64,000 bases of DNA from Welwitschia mirabilis (lineage: Eukaryota > Gnetophyta > Gnetopsida > Welwitschiales), in the NCBI GenBank assembly GCA_051453625.1, contig JBOZIK010000001.1, positions 273,304,026 to 273,368,025 of the forward strand, given 5' to 3'. Below are positions 22,955-35,338 of the stretch, in pieces. The translations under genes and the position numbers were made by a program. Position 1 is the first letter of the stretch. Every line of letters begins with the position of its first letter. A model generated the notes under the pieces. That model worked only from the letters and a program-made list of their open reading frames with translations. It had not been told where the DNA came from and ran no database searches.

Positions 22955-25894
22955 TAAAATAAAAGTATATCTCAAGCATAATTGTTAATATATAACTCTT
23001 TATCCAAGATTCATATGGCTATATTATAANNNNNNNNNNNNNNNNNNNNNNNNNNNNNNNNNNNNNNNNNNNNNNNNNNNNNNNNNNNNNNNNNNNNNNN
23101 NNNNNNNNNNNNNNNNNNNNNNNNNNNNNNNNNNNNNNNNNNNNNNNNNNNNNNNNNNNNNNNNNNNNNNNNNNNNNNNNNNNNNNNNNNNNNNNNNNNN
23201 NNNNNNNNNNNNNNNNNNNNNNNNNNNNNNNNNNNNNNNNNNNNNNNNNNNNNNNNNNNNNNNNNNNNNNNNNNNNNNNNNNNNNNNNNNNNNNNNNNNN
23301 NNNNNNNNNNNNNNNNNNNNNNNNNNNNNNNNNNNNNNNNNNNNNNNNNNNNNNNNNNNNNNNNNNNNNNNNNNNNNNNNNNNNNNNNNNNNNNNNNNNN
23401 NNNNNNNNNNNNNNNNNNNNNNNNNNNNNNNNNNNNNNNNNNNNNNNNNNNNNNNNNNNNNNNNNNNNNNNNNNNNNNNNNNNNNNNNNNNNNNNNNNNN
23501 NNNNNNNNNNNNNNNNNNNNNNNNNNNNNNNAAACCACTATAGTAAAAACACTTACAAGCATGCACATTCAAAGTAAGATAAAGGAAAAAGTTAAAACAA
23601 ATCTTTCTACAAATAAAATATTATTTATAAGTAATTTTACTTAAGGCTTCTAATAGAAATGTATCTTATATACTAAAATTCCCTGTAAAATTTTTTGTAA
23701 TAATTTTTCTATAATTTACAATATTAATTATAGCATTTTTGAGCTCTAAGAAGACATCATAGTTAAAATTTAATAGTTAATTAATTATAAGGTAAAAAAT
23801 AAATTATGATAGTTTTTAGTAAACTAAACCCATAATAAGATCCTTAGAATCTAACTTAAATTATCTTTAAACTCTAAAAATATTATCTTAAGGACATTAT
23901 TTAAGGTTCAAGACTATTAAATTTTCTAAAATTATAGTCATACCACACTACATTAAAATGACTATAACTTTTAAACTAATTTTGAGTTTTTAAATGATTT
24001 AAAATGATTTGAAAATTTATTTAATTACCTACAACTTAGGATGTAAAAGTTTATCATAAACAATAGTTACAAAAACCTAAATCAATTACTTATTATTTTT
24101 TGCATTTACTTTTTAATTTATTTTAATAACTAATTTTTTAAAAAAATTATTACATGTTATAAAAATTATTGTTTTTATATTTTTAAATCCATAACACAAT
24201 ATTAGACTTATAAAAAAATTTTTTACTAATTTATACTTACTAATTAACAAGTTATAATTTTTTTATCCTATGCCTCTATTCCAGAAATTTAACTTCCACT
24301 AAAGCAAATATAATAGAGGTTCAAAAACTATTTATTTAATACTTTAAATTAGTAAAATAATGAATACACTAGAAAAAATCATTATTTATAGTATAAATTT
24401 ACTAAGTACTATTGATGTAAATCAATTTATAAAAGAAATCAAACTAATTTACAAAAGAGTTTACATTGAGCTTACATGAAGGAGTACTATCCTAAAAGAT
24501 ATCTTTGAGGGTTAGACTTTATCCTTAATAATATGGACATAATTCATAATAGATTAAAATATAATATTAAAATAAACATGGATATCCAAATTTGTTTTTT
24601 TTTTTTTTTTAAACAGTAAACCCCCAAGTTACTTGGACATAATTATTCATTAGTGATCTCTTTTACTAAGAATAAAAAACCCCTCATATCACCTCAGCAT
24701 CTTGATGAGAGCTAATGGGAGGAAATAATATTTTATAACATAATTGTATAAAAATCATAAATAATTTCCTAATAAAATATCACATTATTCTACTATAATC
24801 CTAAAAAAAGAACATATGGATAATAAGAGTAAAGAGCTTTCTTGGGAAGATTAGTAAGCCCTTAATAGTTAAAGATTAATGAAGATCGAATCTCAACAGT
24901 TACTTGGCTCTAATCTTCTAAGCTGCAAACTCCACAGGTAAGAGAATGAAATAAAGAAAGAGAAAAGAATGAAATGCATTTCTATAGAAAAATAGAAAGT
25001 ATCTCCTCTTTGTAAGAGATAAAATGATCTCCATATATATATAAACAAGCGCAAATAGCTTAAGATCATAAGATCACATAATTTAGCACTGATAAGTGGG
25101 ATGAATAATAAGTGACACTAGAGTACAAAAATAGATCATATTTATGACTCATTCACCTAACTAGGGTGAATAATATTATTTCTTTAATTACCAAAGTTAA
25201 TTACATATCATTTCCTCATGCTAGCTTCTTTTAAATCCTTTATAGGTTCATAAGTAAGTTTAATCCATCCAAGACATGTATCTAAAGAATAAATGCATAA
25301 ATCTCAAAATTGTCATGTGGCATAATAAGCAAACTCTTCAATTCTAAGGAATAAAATAATAAGTATGATATAAACCAAGTGCCCTTACACATCTTAAAAA
25401 GATAAAAGTTATGATAGAGTAAATTTACTCATTTATCATTCTTAGTTTTAGGTAAGATTACATATACTTGTTTACATGCTTATTTATTTCGTAATGCATA
25501 AAATCTATCAATCACATAACACAAGGAAGAAAATGCCTATTCATAATATAGTACACCTGTTACATGTACTAAGAATTTGGCTAAGTAAATAAAATGTAAA
25601 ATATATTATTATTTCCTCTTGAAATTTTTAATTTATTAGTTCTACAATGTGATTTTAATTTCTCACATAATGGGTTTATTTAATTCTAAATGTTTGTATA
25701 GCTTTTCTCATGAAAACCTTTTAACATAATTTTTTAATAATTTTCATAATAAATTATAAAAATTATATGATAAGATTAATTTTAAATGCCATATTATTTT
25801 TATAAGACCTTTAAATAAGAATAATGAATTATCTAATTAAAAACTTAGTATATTAATATTCAAGTAAATAAGTTTACAAAATATGGAATATGAG
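22955..25894 (-). mobile_element. G2 3' LTR, outer end missing
   Basis: This aligns with the 5' LTR from 32185 to the gap at 34507. Shared landmarks are 'cattcaaagtaagataaa' (23563 and 32336), 'cacataacacaaggaagaaaat' (cut here to 20 bases as CACATAACACAAGGAAGAAA) and the final 'tgattttaatt' portion. The right edge at about 25894 is set by the polypurine tract that follows. The counterpart of 31025-32185 is absent on the left, so this copy is truncated there or was cut by a later rearrangement. Confidence 0.82.
23030..23531. other. Sequence gap (502 N), probably oversized
   Basis: The bases flanking this gap correspond to 32248-32256 and 32300-32308 in the other G2 LTR, where only 43 bases separate them. 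The gap is either badly overestimated or hides an insertion of about 460 bases specific to this LTR. Confidence 0.95.
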
Positions 25895-25912
25895 ATCCTC
25901 CCCTACTTTAGA
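25895..25912 (-). other. G2 polypurine tract
   Basis: On the minus strand AAAGTAGGGGAGGA runs up to the LTR start. This is the typical purine primer of plant gypsy elements, lying just after the chromodomain-like end of the polyprotein. Confidence 0.78.
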
Positions 25913-25959
25913 CTAATTTATTCTTAGAAATCAAGATATATAAAGAACTTAAGAACAGC

Positions 25960-26725
25960 TAGCTATATATTATTAGATTCAATAAGATTTGGGTATTGAT
26001 TTTTCATTCTTTTCTCCAGCTTCCAAGTAGCTTTATTGAAACTATGATTACTCCACTTTACTTGATGAATATCATTGTCTTATAAATTAATAGTTTGTTG
26101 GTTCAACATTGCTTTTGGTTTCCCTATAGTTAAAAATCCTAATTTCACCTAAATATAAGACCAATTTAATAAATTAGAAAGATCTATGATATACTTTCTT
26201 AGCATTCTCACATGGAAAACATCATGCATATGTAATAATTAAGAAGGTTAATCAAGCTCGTATGTAGTAGGTCCAACTCTTTTTAATATTTTAAATGGTC
26301 CAATGAATCAAGTAGATAATTTTGATTTCTTAACTTCTCTCATTACTAATTTCATTAGTCACACTTTAAGAAATATGTTACCACCTATTTTGGACTCAAG
26401 GCTCTTCTTTAATGGTTTGCTTATATATTTTGTCTATCTTGTACTTCTTTAAGTCTATCTTTAATGATCCTTACTTTACTTTTCATTTATTGTAATATTT
26501 TTTATATTATCATTAATTTTTATTTAGATTCTATTTATAAAGTGGGTGTTCTACATTTTTTACCATATAGGGCTTCAAATAGGATGACCTAATGTAGGTA
26601 GATTATGAAATTCAAACATTATCTTATGTCTAATTCCATTTATATTAAGAACTAAAAATCTACCCTTATATTTGATAATACCATCTAAATTAATAATAAA
26701 ATTCTCTAAATCTATTTATTTTTCT
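25960..26725 (-). pseudogene. G2 integrase remnant with chromodomain-like tail
   Basis: Read leftwards: a zinc-binding N-terminal part ending in FHNLPTLGHP (26725-26595), then an immediate jump to the post-catalytic motif LYGKKCRTPT (26560-26530), IIKDRLKEVQDRQN (26470-26430), FIGPFKILKRVGPTTYEL (26310-26260), MHDVFHVRMLRKYI (26225-26180), and the tail VKWSNHSFNKATW with KNQYPNL (26060-25990), which is chromodomain-like. Integrase inserts element DNA into the genome, and the chromodomain biases targeting to chromatin. The catalytic core with the DDE triad, about 170 codons, is missing between the first two motifs. That is a clean internal deletion. Several stops are present. Confidence 0.85.
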
Positions 26726-26869
26726 AATTGGTCCTTGAATTTTTAATAATTCTCATCCCTTTTTTGTTCCTCTAACATAATGATAAGAATTTGGCTTTGA
26801 ATTTTCATGATTACTTTGAGATAATCCCATCTACTAAGAGAATCTATAACTTTATTTCTCTTATCTTTA

Positions 26870-27215
26870 TGGTATAAAATCTTTAGATCAAAATCATATA
26901 GGAATTTTTTCCATCCTCTTTACTGAAGATTTAAGTCTGACTAAGTAAAAATGTATTTTAAACTCTTATAATCTATCTAAACTTGAAACTTTACATCATA
27001 AAATAATGCTTCCACAATTTTAAAGCAAACATTACTACAACTAATTCAAGATCATGAATAGGATAATTTCTCTTATGAATTTTAAGTTATTTTGACTTAG
27101 AATCTATTACTCTTTTATCTTGTTCAAGAACTACTCCAAGACCTTTTCTAGATGCATTGGTATAAACTGAAAATGCCTTTGAATCATGTAGCATTACTAA
27201 GAATCAAGAACTAGT
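26870..27215 (-). pseudogene. G2 RNase H domain remnant
   Basis: On the minus strand: KAFSVYTNASRKGLGVVLEQ (27195-27130), in which the first catalytic Asp of the YTDAS motif is Asn; then [19 protein letters not shown] (27065-27000), which holds the conserved Glu; and further left a decayed LKYIF-type end. RNase H removes the RNA strand during reverse transcription. It lies directly after RT, as in all Ty3/gypsy elements. Stops occur between the blocks. Confidence 0.85.
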
Positions 27216-27379
27216 TAAGCATTCTTTAAGATGATAAAATAACTACTAATAGTTTTCTCTTTATTAGAAGTCTTTTTTATTTTTCTTTTTTCTAGATAAA
27301 TCTTGTTGATGAAGAATATTTCTTAAAGAATCTAAAAATGAATTGATGATAGTACCTAGCAAAATGAAGAAAGCTTCTA

Positions 27380-28135
27380 ATTGTAATAATATTTGTAGGT
27401 GTTGGTTATTTTATGGTTTCTCTATGTTTATCTTGATCCATTAATATACCTTAATTAGATATTACATAACCTAGAATTAAATTGATTTGTTTTAAAAAGA
27501 TTATTTTTTAAGTTATCATATAATTGATAACTTCATAAAGTTTTTAATACTATTTTCAAGTATTTCTAATGCTCATCATAAGTCTTATAATAAATGAAAA
27601 TATCATCAATAAATACTATGATAAAGAAATCAAGATGTGATTGCAAGATGTAATTCGTAAGAGTCATGAATACTGCGGGAGAAATTAGTTAAACTAAAAG
27701 ACATAACAGTGAACTTATAATGCCTATAGTAGGTTCTAAACATTGTTTTATGAATATATTCTTCTTTAGTTTAAACTTGATGATATCTAGATTTTAGACA
27801 AACTTTTAATAATACCTTATCTCCCTTGTAGTAACCAAAAAGGTCATCTATTCTTAGTGGTAAATACTTATTATTAATGGTAACCTTATTTAGTTGTCTA
27901 TGATTAATACATAATCTTAGTATTTTATCTTTATTCTTTACAAATAATATAGGTTCTTTCCACATTAATATACTAAGATAAATGAAGCCTCTTTATAAGA
28001 GTTCTTCAAGCTAAATTTTTAATTCTTTTATTTTTGTAGGATACATTTTATATGGTTCCTTAGAAATTGGTTAGATTCTTATGATCAATTCAATGGAAAA
28101 CTTAACTTGCCAAAGTGGTGGCATCCTTGGTAATT
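27380..28135 (-). pseudogene. G2 reverse transcriptase remnant
   Basis: On the minus strand the RT begins near 28135 with LPRMPPLWQVKFSIELI. It continues through PISKEPYKMYPTKIKEL (28070-28020) to the open stretch 27965-27771, which contains WKEPILFVKNKDKILRLCI, HRQLNKVTINNKYLPLRIDD and SRYHQV. The catalytic box is seen as VFIDDIFIYYKTYDEH (27600-27550), keeping both Asp residues. It is a Ty3/gypsy RT by these motifs and by its position between protease and RNase H. The longest open piece is 64 codons, against about 200 for an intact domain, and there are frameshifts and stops. Confidence 0.93.
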
Positions 28136-28150
28136 TTGTTGTAAATATAT

Positions 28151-28242
28151 TAATATACTCTTAGACTATTAGTATATTATTTACTAAAATTTTTCTTAAT
28201 ATACTCTTAGACTATTAGTATATTATTTACTAAAATTTTTCT
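28151..28242. repeat. Perfect 46-base tandem duplication
   Basis: Two identical 46-base units (28151-28196 and 28197-28242) begin TAATATACTC and end TTTTCT. They lie between the protease and RT of G2. Because 46 is not a multiple of three, the duplication shifts the pol frame. Perfect identity in a strongly decayed element suggests a recent event or an assembly error. Confidence 0.95.
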
Positions 28243-28319
28243 TTCTTTAAAGCTAATTGGTTTTAAATATAGTATATAAACTAGTGAACTCTCTTAATTT
28301 CTTCTTTAATATGCTTTAC

Positions 28320-28710
28320 ATTAATTAAATTCTCGACTACTAATTTGTAATGATCTTGAAAGATTAGTCTTTGAACATAATTTATCATTTTTAATTGATG
28401 CTTTTCATAATTCATAATTACTCTATTTGGCATTAACTAGTTCATACATACAAAAATTTCATATTTTTCTAAGTTAATAATAATTATTTCTATCTAAAAA
28501 TATTCCTCATTTATGGATAAAATATAGTTTTAGACTTACTGATTAACTTTGGATATGGATCTATTTGCTAGCTCTATGCATTCCTTAATTAGAGTACAAA
28601 ATAATTTCTCTCTTATAACAATTCTATGAGATATAAAGTAATTTGTTACTCCAAAATAAAATAAAATAGTTACTTCTTTTTTTATTAAGTAAGGTCTAAC
28701 CTTCTATGGC
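28320..28710 (-). pseudogene. G2 aspartic protease remnant
   Basis: On the minus strand: ILFYFGVTNYFISHRIV (28680-28630) is the active-site block, but the catalytic Asp of the D-S/T-G triad has become Tyr and the next residue Phe. Further left, IFVCMN and LMPNRVIMNYEKHQ (28450-28405) correspond to the hydrophobic end of the domain, followed by LIFQDHYK. The protease would cut the gag-pol polyprotein. With the Asp lost it cannot. Confidence 0.72.
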
Positions 28711-28759
28711 AAATCTCCAAACTTACATCACTTGCTTATCTATTGTTGCTTAAAGTTGT

Positions 28760-29770
28760 TCTATTCATTGAAGAATACTTCTTGATTCTTTAGTATTTTC
28801 TGAGAAGTTTTCTAATATCTAATAAAACTTCTCTTGCATTATGATTTCCTTTATAGTGGTAACATTGATATCCATTATTCTAGTTCTAGTAGTGATACTA
28901 GCTAGGAATTTACTAGAAATTGGATCTTTGAGGTTGATTACTTACATTGCTTTAACTAGGAACATTTCAATGTATTTTAAGTAGAGCCTACTTAGATTGA
29001 TTAAAATTCCTATTTCTGTTATTATGACTACTGATGTTGTTTTTGCTGAAGTTCTAATTCTTATTTTTATAGAACATTTATGATGGATACACCCTTATGA
29101 AGGAATTCTTTTCTTAATTTCATATTATTCCTATCAATTTTATTCTATTATATTTTCCTTTTCTACAACCTCTAGGTTAAAACATAAATACTTTATTAGC
29201 AAGAAAAGGAAAAGGATTATTAATAAAGAGATTTACTTTATCTTCTTTCTTTAAATGCATATGTGACACATATCTTAATAATTCTACAATTGTACACTCA
29301 TGAGATGCTATGATCACATTATGGGCTTATCTTAGATCATAACATTTTATAACCTTTTAGAAATATAGAAGTTAGTGATGTACCTCTCCTTAAATATGTG
29401 CTCACATTCCCTCCATAAAAGTTCTAGATCTCTCAACTTGGTCATTTTCATTTTCTGCCATATATTAGCTTCTTCTTATAATATATAAATAGCTAAAGAA
29501 GCCTTTTAATATTCATCACACCTTAAGGTACCTATAACCTTTTTAATACTACTTATCCATGCTTCTACTTTAGAAGAATTTGAACCCCCTACAAACTCTT
29601 ATGGATTTAAGTTAATAAAATTTTGATTTAATTTTTTCATACCCACTTCATCAGATTAATTGATACCAACATTTACCTATGGGTTTTGACTTTGATTTAC
29701 TACTTGTACTAAGAACTACATGAATGTATTCATTAATGCTTCTAGATTAAGGTTGAATAGGGTTTTATTT
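28760..29770 (-). pseudogene. gag: G2 gag remnant
   Basis: On the minus strand, FVGGSNSSKVEAWISSIKKV (29600-29545), GTLRCDEYQ-type residues with KASLAIYIL, and EEANIWQKMK (29490-29460) form the core of a plant gypsy gag domain. It is preceded by MNTFMQFLVQVVNQ (29725-29685). The Trp positions and the spacing match the family. A zinc knuckle is expected near 28800-28950, but I could not read one. Frames are broken at intervals. Confidence 0.75.
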
Positions 29771-31009
29771 CCATAATTAGGTTTCTAACCCTTTTATAAA
29801 TTCTATTGATGTTAATTACTTGGTATAACTAACCTAGCCTCAAGGTTAAACTAGTGATAACAAGGCATCTAAAAAAAACGGAAATCTTTATGAGATTGCA
29901 TTTAGAAATAGGATAGGTATTATTAAAGGTTAAATATAGAAATGTTTTTATGATCTTACAAATGGCATGGTTATTATTATAATATGAATGATCATCATTT
30001 ATAATTTAAAGTACATAATCAAGTTTATCCCCTTTCTTTATTTTCAATAAATAAGGTTTATAACTTATGAATATGGGTTTTCACTTTAAAGTTATGTGAA
30101 AAATAATTTAAAATGAATAACTTAGTTGGATATTTGATTATTTCTAAGGGTATCTAATTATAAGTCATTATTTAATATCTTTACATTTCTTATATAAATT
30201 TAAGCTTTTTAAGAAACTATATAAGATCATTGTCCTAAATTCTTAAGATAATTGTAATTCTTCTAAGTGATTATTGTCTATAGCTATAAGGTAATAGAGT
30301 TTTTACTAACTTTAATTCATCATTCTTCTTNNNNNNNNNNNNNNNNNNNNNNNNNNNNNNNNNNNNNNNNNNNNNNNNNNNNNNNNNNNNNNNNNNNNNN
30401 NNNNNNNNNNNNNNNNNNNNNNNNNNNNNNTTATTGTCTATAGCTATAAGGTAATAGAGTTTTTAATAACTTTAATTCATCATTCTTCTTAGTTTGATTA
30501 GATATTTAGAAGTTTTATAAATATGATTAGCATAATGATCATCTAGGGGTTGAGGTAATAGTTTATATTATGAATACCTAAGAACTATCCTTGATATAAT
30601 CAACTTCTAGAACTATTAACATGCTAAGATTATCATTAGTGTATTCTTTATAATTATTGGGATTAACATAAATATGGTTTGGTATATATTTAGGGAGTAG
30701 AAAAATTATAAGTATAATTAAATTCATAACTATTAGGAGATATGATCAAATTCATACTTATCTAGAAGTTAGAGTTATCTTAAAATCTAGTATTATTAAA
30801 GATATAATTGATTTTGATTATAGTTTAAGATTATTAGGAATATAATTATTAGGGATATAATTATCTTTATAGCTATTAGAAATTAAGATTATTATGGTTA
30901 CAACTAACTTTATGATTATTAAGGAAAAATATTGTTAAAAATATAATTGAATTTATATTCTTATAAATTTACAAGTACTTAACATAGGTACTATTTAAGT
31001 TATCCTAGA
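29771..31009 (-). other. G2 leader region with 100-N gap
   Basis: About 1.2 kb between the primer site and gag. It has repeated phrases of the type 'attattagg(g)atataatt' around 30700-30960 and no coding potential. The leader is unusually long, but its length is inflated by the gap and the duplicated flanks at 30271-30490. Confidence 0.6.
30271..30490. repeat. 60-base duplicated flanks around a 100-N gap
   Basis: 30271-30330 and 30431-30490 are identical except for one base (c versus a). They sit exactly on either side of 100 N, the conventional size for an unknown gap. The simplest reading is two contigs that overlap by 60 bases and were not merged. Confidence 0.95.
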
Positions 31010-31021
31010 GCTCTAATACCA
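31010..31021 (-). other. G2 primer binding site, tRNA-iMet type
   Basis: On the minus strand TGGTATTAGAGC, a single C-to-T change from the initiator-Met primer site, lies three bases after the LTR end GTGTCACA. It is a clean anchor for the 5' LTR. Confidence 0.9.
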
Positions 31022-31024
31022 ATT

Positions 31025-34000
31025 TGTGACACCCTCTATCATCTTACCCTTGTTAAGCATTTTTTTCCCTATCTCATTTTCTCTTTCTTTATTTTTTAAT
31101 ATTATTACCTAATAGACACAATAGAACTTATGATCAAATTTTACTTCTATATTCTAACAAAAACAAATCATATTAAAATTATATATTTACCTATAATTAA
31201 TTTTAAGATTATTTTGATTTATAAATAATAACGATGTCATAAGTTTGTATTCTCCATTTCCTTTTAGCTTTTATCACATAAAAAAATATCTTATAAATAT
31301 TTAAGAAGAAGTAAATTTATTATAAATATACATGAATAAGCTTAACAATAATACTTAACCAATATAATAGGAGATTACAACTCCTATTAATGGCATTTAA
31401 ACTTAATATCTAGCTATCTTTCAAATATGACTTGATTCTAATTTGAATTTTAAACTATACAAACATGATTGGGATAAACTCCATAGGCTTACACTTTAAC
31501 TCAATATACCCTCATACAGATGACAGGTAGTACGTGAATTGGGCGCATACTTACAAATAACCCCTACTTCCTTAAAACATATCTAGATGATGTAACATGA
31601 TCCATCAATGTCAAGGGCTTAAGATATTAAGTCCAAGTAAGTTTACACATTAGTAGGATAGGAGAGTGGTGATCAAATCCACTTCCAGAAGGGTATTATA
31701 AAAAAAAAAGAAATGTAATCCACGTTGATGATGAAATCCAAGTATGGGAATGAACATTATTAAAATTATCTTAATTTAGTCCTTTTTGATTAATATACCA
31801 TATAAATCCATGCATACAATTATAACTAATGAAGATATTTAATGAATTATTTAACTAGTTATAATAATTTTAATCATTATTAGGTTCATTTTGTAAAACC
31901 AATCATAAAATAGAAAATAAGCATACTACAACATCTCTATATTCAAGATTACAAATAATGAAAATCTAAATGAAGGAAATATTCTTTTCTCTTCTATCTA
32001 AATAAAGAAAATATTCTTTTATTGTCTTTCTTTCAATAATAATAAAAAAATTCAAATCTATCAAATCACATCTTAACAATATATTTAAAGAAACTATTTC
32101 ATACCTAGAGCTATGTTAATTCTAGAAACATTCTTCCATGTTCATATAATAGTCTTTATGGATTTAGTGAAATAAAAATAAACAAAAGAAAGTATATCTC
32201 AAATATTATTATTAAGATATAACTCTTTATTCAGAATTCATATGGCTATATTATAATTCAAGAAAATAAGTGTTATATGAAAGGCTATTCATGCTACTTA
32301 AACTACTAAGATGAAAATACTTATAAGCATACACATTCAAAGTAAGATAAATGAAAATGGTAAAATATGTATTTTTATAAATAAAATATTATTTCTAAGT
32401 AATTTAACTTAAAGATATTAATAGAAACATATCTTATATACTCAAACTCCCTATAAAATGTTATGTAAAAATTATTCTATAATTTAAAATATTAATCATA
32501 ACATTTTTAAACTCTAATGAGACATCATAGTCAAAAATTAATAGTTAGTTAATTATAAAAAAAATTACAATGGTTTTTCATAAACTAAACTCATAATATG
32601 ACCCTTCAAATCTAACTTAAACTGTCTTAGAATTATAAAAATATTATTTCTAAGGTTATCATTTAATGTTAAAAACTATTAAATTTTCTATACTTATACA
32701 CTTACCACACTACATTATACTTATCGTAACTTTTAAAATAGTTGGAGTTTTTAAATTACTCAAGATGTTTTGAAAATCTTGTTTAATTATCAACAATTTA
32801 GGATGCATAAGTTTACAAATATCATAACTAATAGTTATAGAAACATAGAGTAATGGATTACTAATTTTCATTTATTTTGTAATATATTTTAATAAATGAA
32901 TTTTTTAAAAATTATTACACATTAGAAAAATTACTATTTTTACATTTTAACATTTATAATAAAACCTTAGACTTGCAAAAAATATCAATAATTTATACAT
33001 ACTAATTAATAATGTATGGTTTTTTAATCCTATGCCTCTATTCTAGAAATTTAACTTTTGTTAAAGGAAATATAACAGAGGTTTAGCAACTAATTATATA
33101 ATAATTTAAATTAGTAAAATAAGGAACACATAGACAAACTCATTATTTATAGTATGAATTTATTAAATACTACTAATGAAATTCAATTTAGAAAGAAAAA
33201 TTAAATCAATTTACAAAACATTTATCTTAAGCCTTAGGATTACAATGAAGGAGTACTAGCGTAAAAGATATTTTTAAGGATTAAAATTTACTCCTAATAA
33301 GATGGACCTAGTGAATAATAGATAAAAATCTAATATTAAAATAAACATGGGTATCCAAATTTCTTTTATTTTTATAGTGAACCCCCTAATCAATTAACCA
33401 TAATCATCATTAATAACCTCCATCAGCAAGTATAAGAGATCCTTCATCTCTCTTCATCATCTTGATAAGAGCCAATGGATAGGAATATTAACTTTATAAC
33501 ATAATTAAATACAAATCATAAATAATTTATTAATTCAATATCATACATTCCACTAGAATCTTAAAAAGAGATTATAGGGACAAAAAGAGTAAAGGATGAG
33601 TTTGGATAGATTAGTAAATCCTTAATAGTTGAATACTGATGAATATTCAAGCACAAGAGTTCTTTAGCTTCAATCTACTAAGATACAAGCTCCACAAGCA
33701 AGAGAATAAAATAAAAAAAGAGAAAGGAAGGAAATTCACTTGTATGGTAAAATGAAAAGTATCTCCTCTTTACAAGAAAAGAATCTCTATTTAATATATA
33801 AATAAAGGAATATAGCTCAAGATCATAAGATCACATGATTTAGTATTAATAAGTGATATGGATAATAAGTGACATTGGAATATAAATAGAGATCATATTT
33901 ATAACTCATGTACCTAACTAAGGTGAGTAATCCTATTACTTTAATTAGCAAGGTTAATTACATGTACCATTTCCTCATGTGAGCTTCTTCTTAATCCTTC

Positions 34001-34506
34001 ATAGGTTCATAAGTAAGTTTAATTCATTTAAGCCATGCATCAAAAGAATAAATTCATAAATCTCAAATTTTTAATATGGCATAATTAGATAAACTTTTCA
34101 ACTCTAATGATGAAAATAATAAGAATGCTATCAACTAAGTGCCCTTATACATCTCAAGAAAATAAAAGTTATGATAGAGTAAATCTACACATTTGTGGTT
34201 CTAAGTAAGAATGCATTTACTTGATTACATGCTCATTTATCTTATAACACATAAAAGCTAATCAGTCACATAACACAAGGAAGAAAATATCTATTCATAA
34301 TGTAATACACATATCACATTTATGAAGAATTTAAATGAGTAAATAAGATGTAAAATATACTATTTTTTCCTCCTAAAATTTTTAATTTATTAGTATTATA
34401 ATCTGATTTTAATTCCTCACCTAAAGTAGTTATCTAATTTTAAATGTTTGAATAGATTTTCTTATAAAAACCTTCTAACATAAATTTTTTTAATTTTCAT
34501 GATAAA
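31025..34506 (-). mobile_element. G2 5' LTR (right end in gap)
   Basis: It begins TGTGACACCCTC beside the primer site and runs into the gap at 34507. The last 140 bases or so, seen at 25753-25894 in the other LTR, should lie in that gap, giving about 3.6 kb in all. It matches the left LTR from 32185 onward. The outer portion 31025-32185 exists only here. No coding content. Confidence 0.85.
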
Positions 34507-35338
34507 NNNNNNNNNNNNNNNNNNNNNNNNNNNNNNNNNNNNNNNNNNNNNNNNNNNNNNNNNNNNNNNNNNNNNNNNNNNNNNNNNNNNNNNNNNNNNN
34601 NNNNNNNNNNNNNNNNNNNNNNNNNNNNNNNNNNNNNNNNNNNNNNNNNNNNNNNNNNNNNNNNNNNNNNNNNNNNNNNNNNNNNNNNNNNNNNNNNNNN
34701 NNNNNNNNNNNNNNNNNNNNNNNNNNNNNNNNNNNNNNNNNNNNNNNNNNNNNNNNNNNNNNNNNNNNNNNNNNNNNNNNNNNNNNNNNNNNNNNNNNNN
34801 NNNNNNNNNNNNNNNNNNNNNNNNNNNNNNNNNNNNNNNNNNNNNNNNNNNNNNNNNNNNNNNNNNNNNNNNNNNNNNNNNNNNNNNNNNNNNNNNNNNN
34901 NNNNNNNNNNNNNNNNNNNNNNNNNNNNNNNNNNNNNNNNNNNNNNNNNNNNNNNNNNNNNNNNNNNNNNNNNNNNNNNNNNNNNNNNNNNNNNNNNNNN
35001 NNNNNNNNNNNNNNNNNNNNNNNNNNNNNNNNNNNNNNNNNNNNNNNNNNNNNNNNNNNNNNNNNNNNNNNNNNNNNNNNNNNNNNNNNNNNNNNNNNNN
35101 NNNNNNNNNNNNNNNNNNNNNNNNNNNNNNNNNNNNNNNNNNNNNNNNNNNNNNNNNNNNNNNNNNNNNNNNNNNNNNNNNNNNNNNNNNNNNNNNNNNN
35201 NNNNNNNNNNNNNNNNNNNNNNNNNNNNNNNNNNNNNNNNNNNNNNNNNNNNNNNNNNNNNNNNNNNNNNNNNNNNNNNNNNNNNNNNNNNNNNNNNNNN
35301 NNNNNNNNNNNNNNNNNNNNNNNNNNNNNNNNNNNNNN
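34507..35338. other. Sequence gap (832 N)
   Basis: Hides the right end of the G2 5' LTR and its junction with the region that holds the kinase pseudogene. Confidence 0.99.

Larger units (their letters stand above)
22955..34650 (-). mobile_element. G2: chromovirus-like Ty3/gypsy element
   Basis: Long direct repeats at 22955-25894 and from 31025 into the gap at 34507 enclose a gypsy interior read on the minus strand. The order is primer site, leader, gag, protease, RT, RNase H, integrase, chromodomain-like tail, polypurine tract. Domain order, the initiator-Met primer site, LTRs of roughly 3.6 kb and the C-terminal chromodomain-like motif point to a plant chromovirus of the Tekay/Del kind. The element is dead: it has many stops, a protease without its catalytic Asp, and an integrase lacking its catalytic core. 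The left LTR lacks about 1.15 kb at its outer (left) end. The right end is estimated, because it falls inside a gap. Confidence 0.87.
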
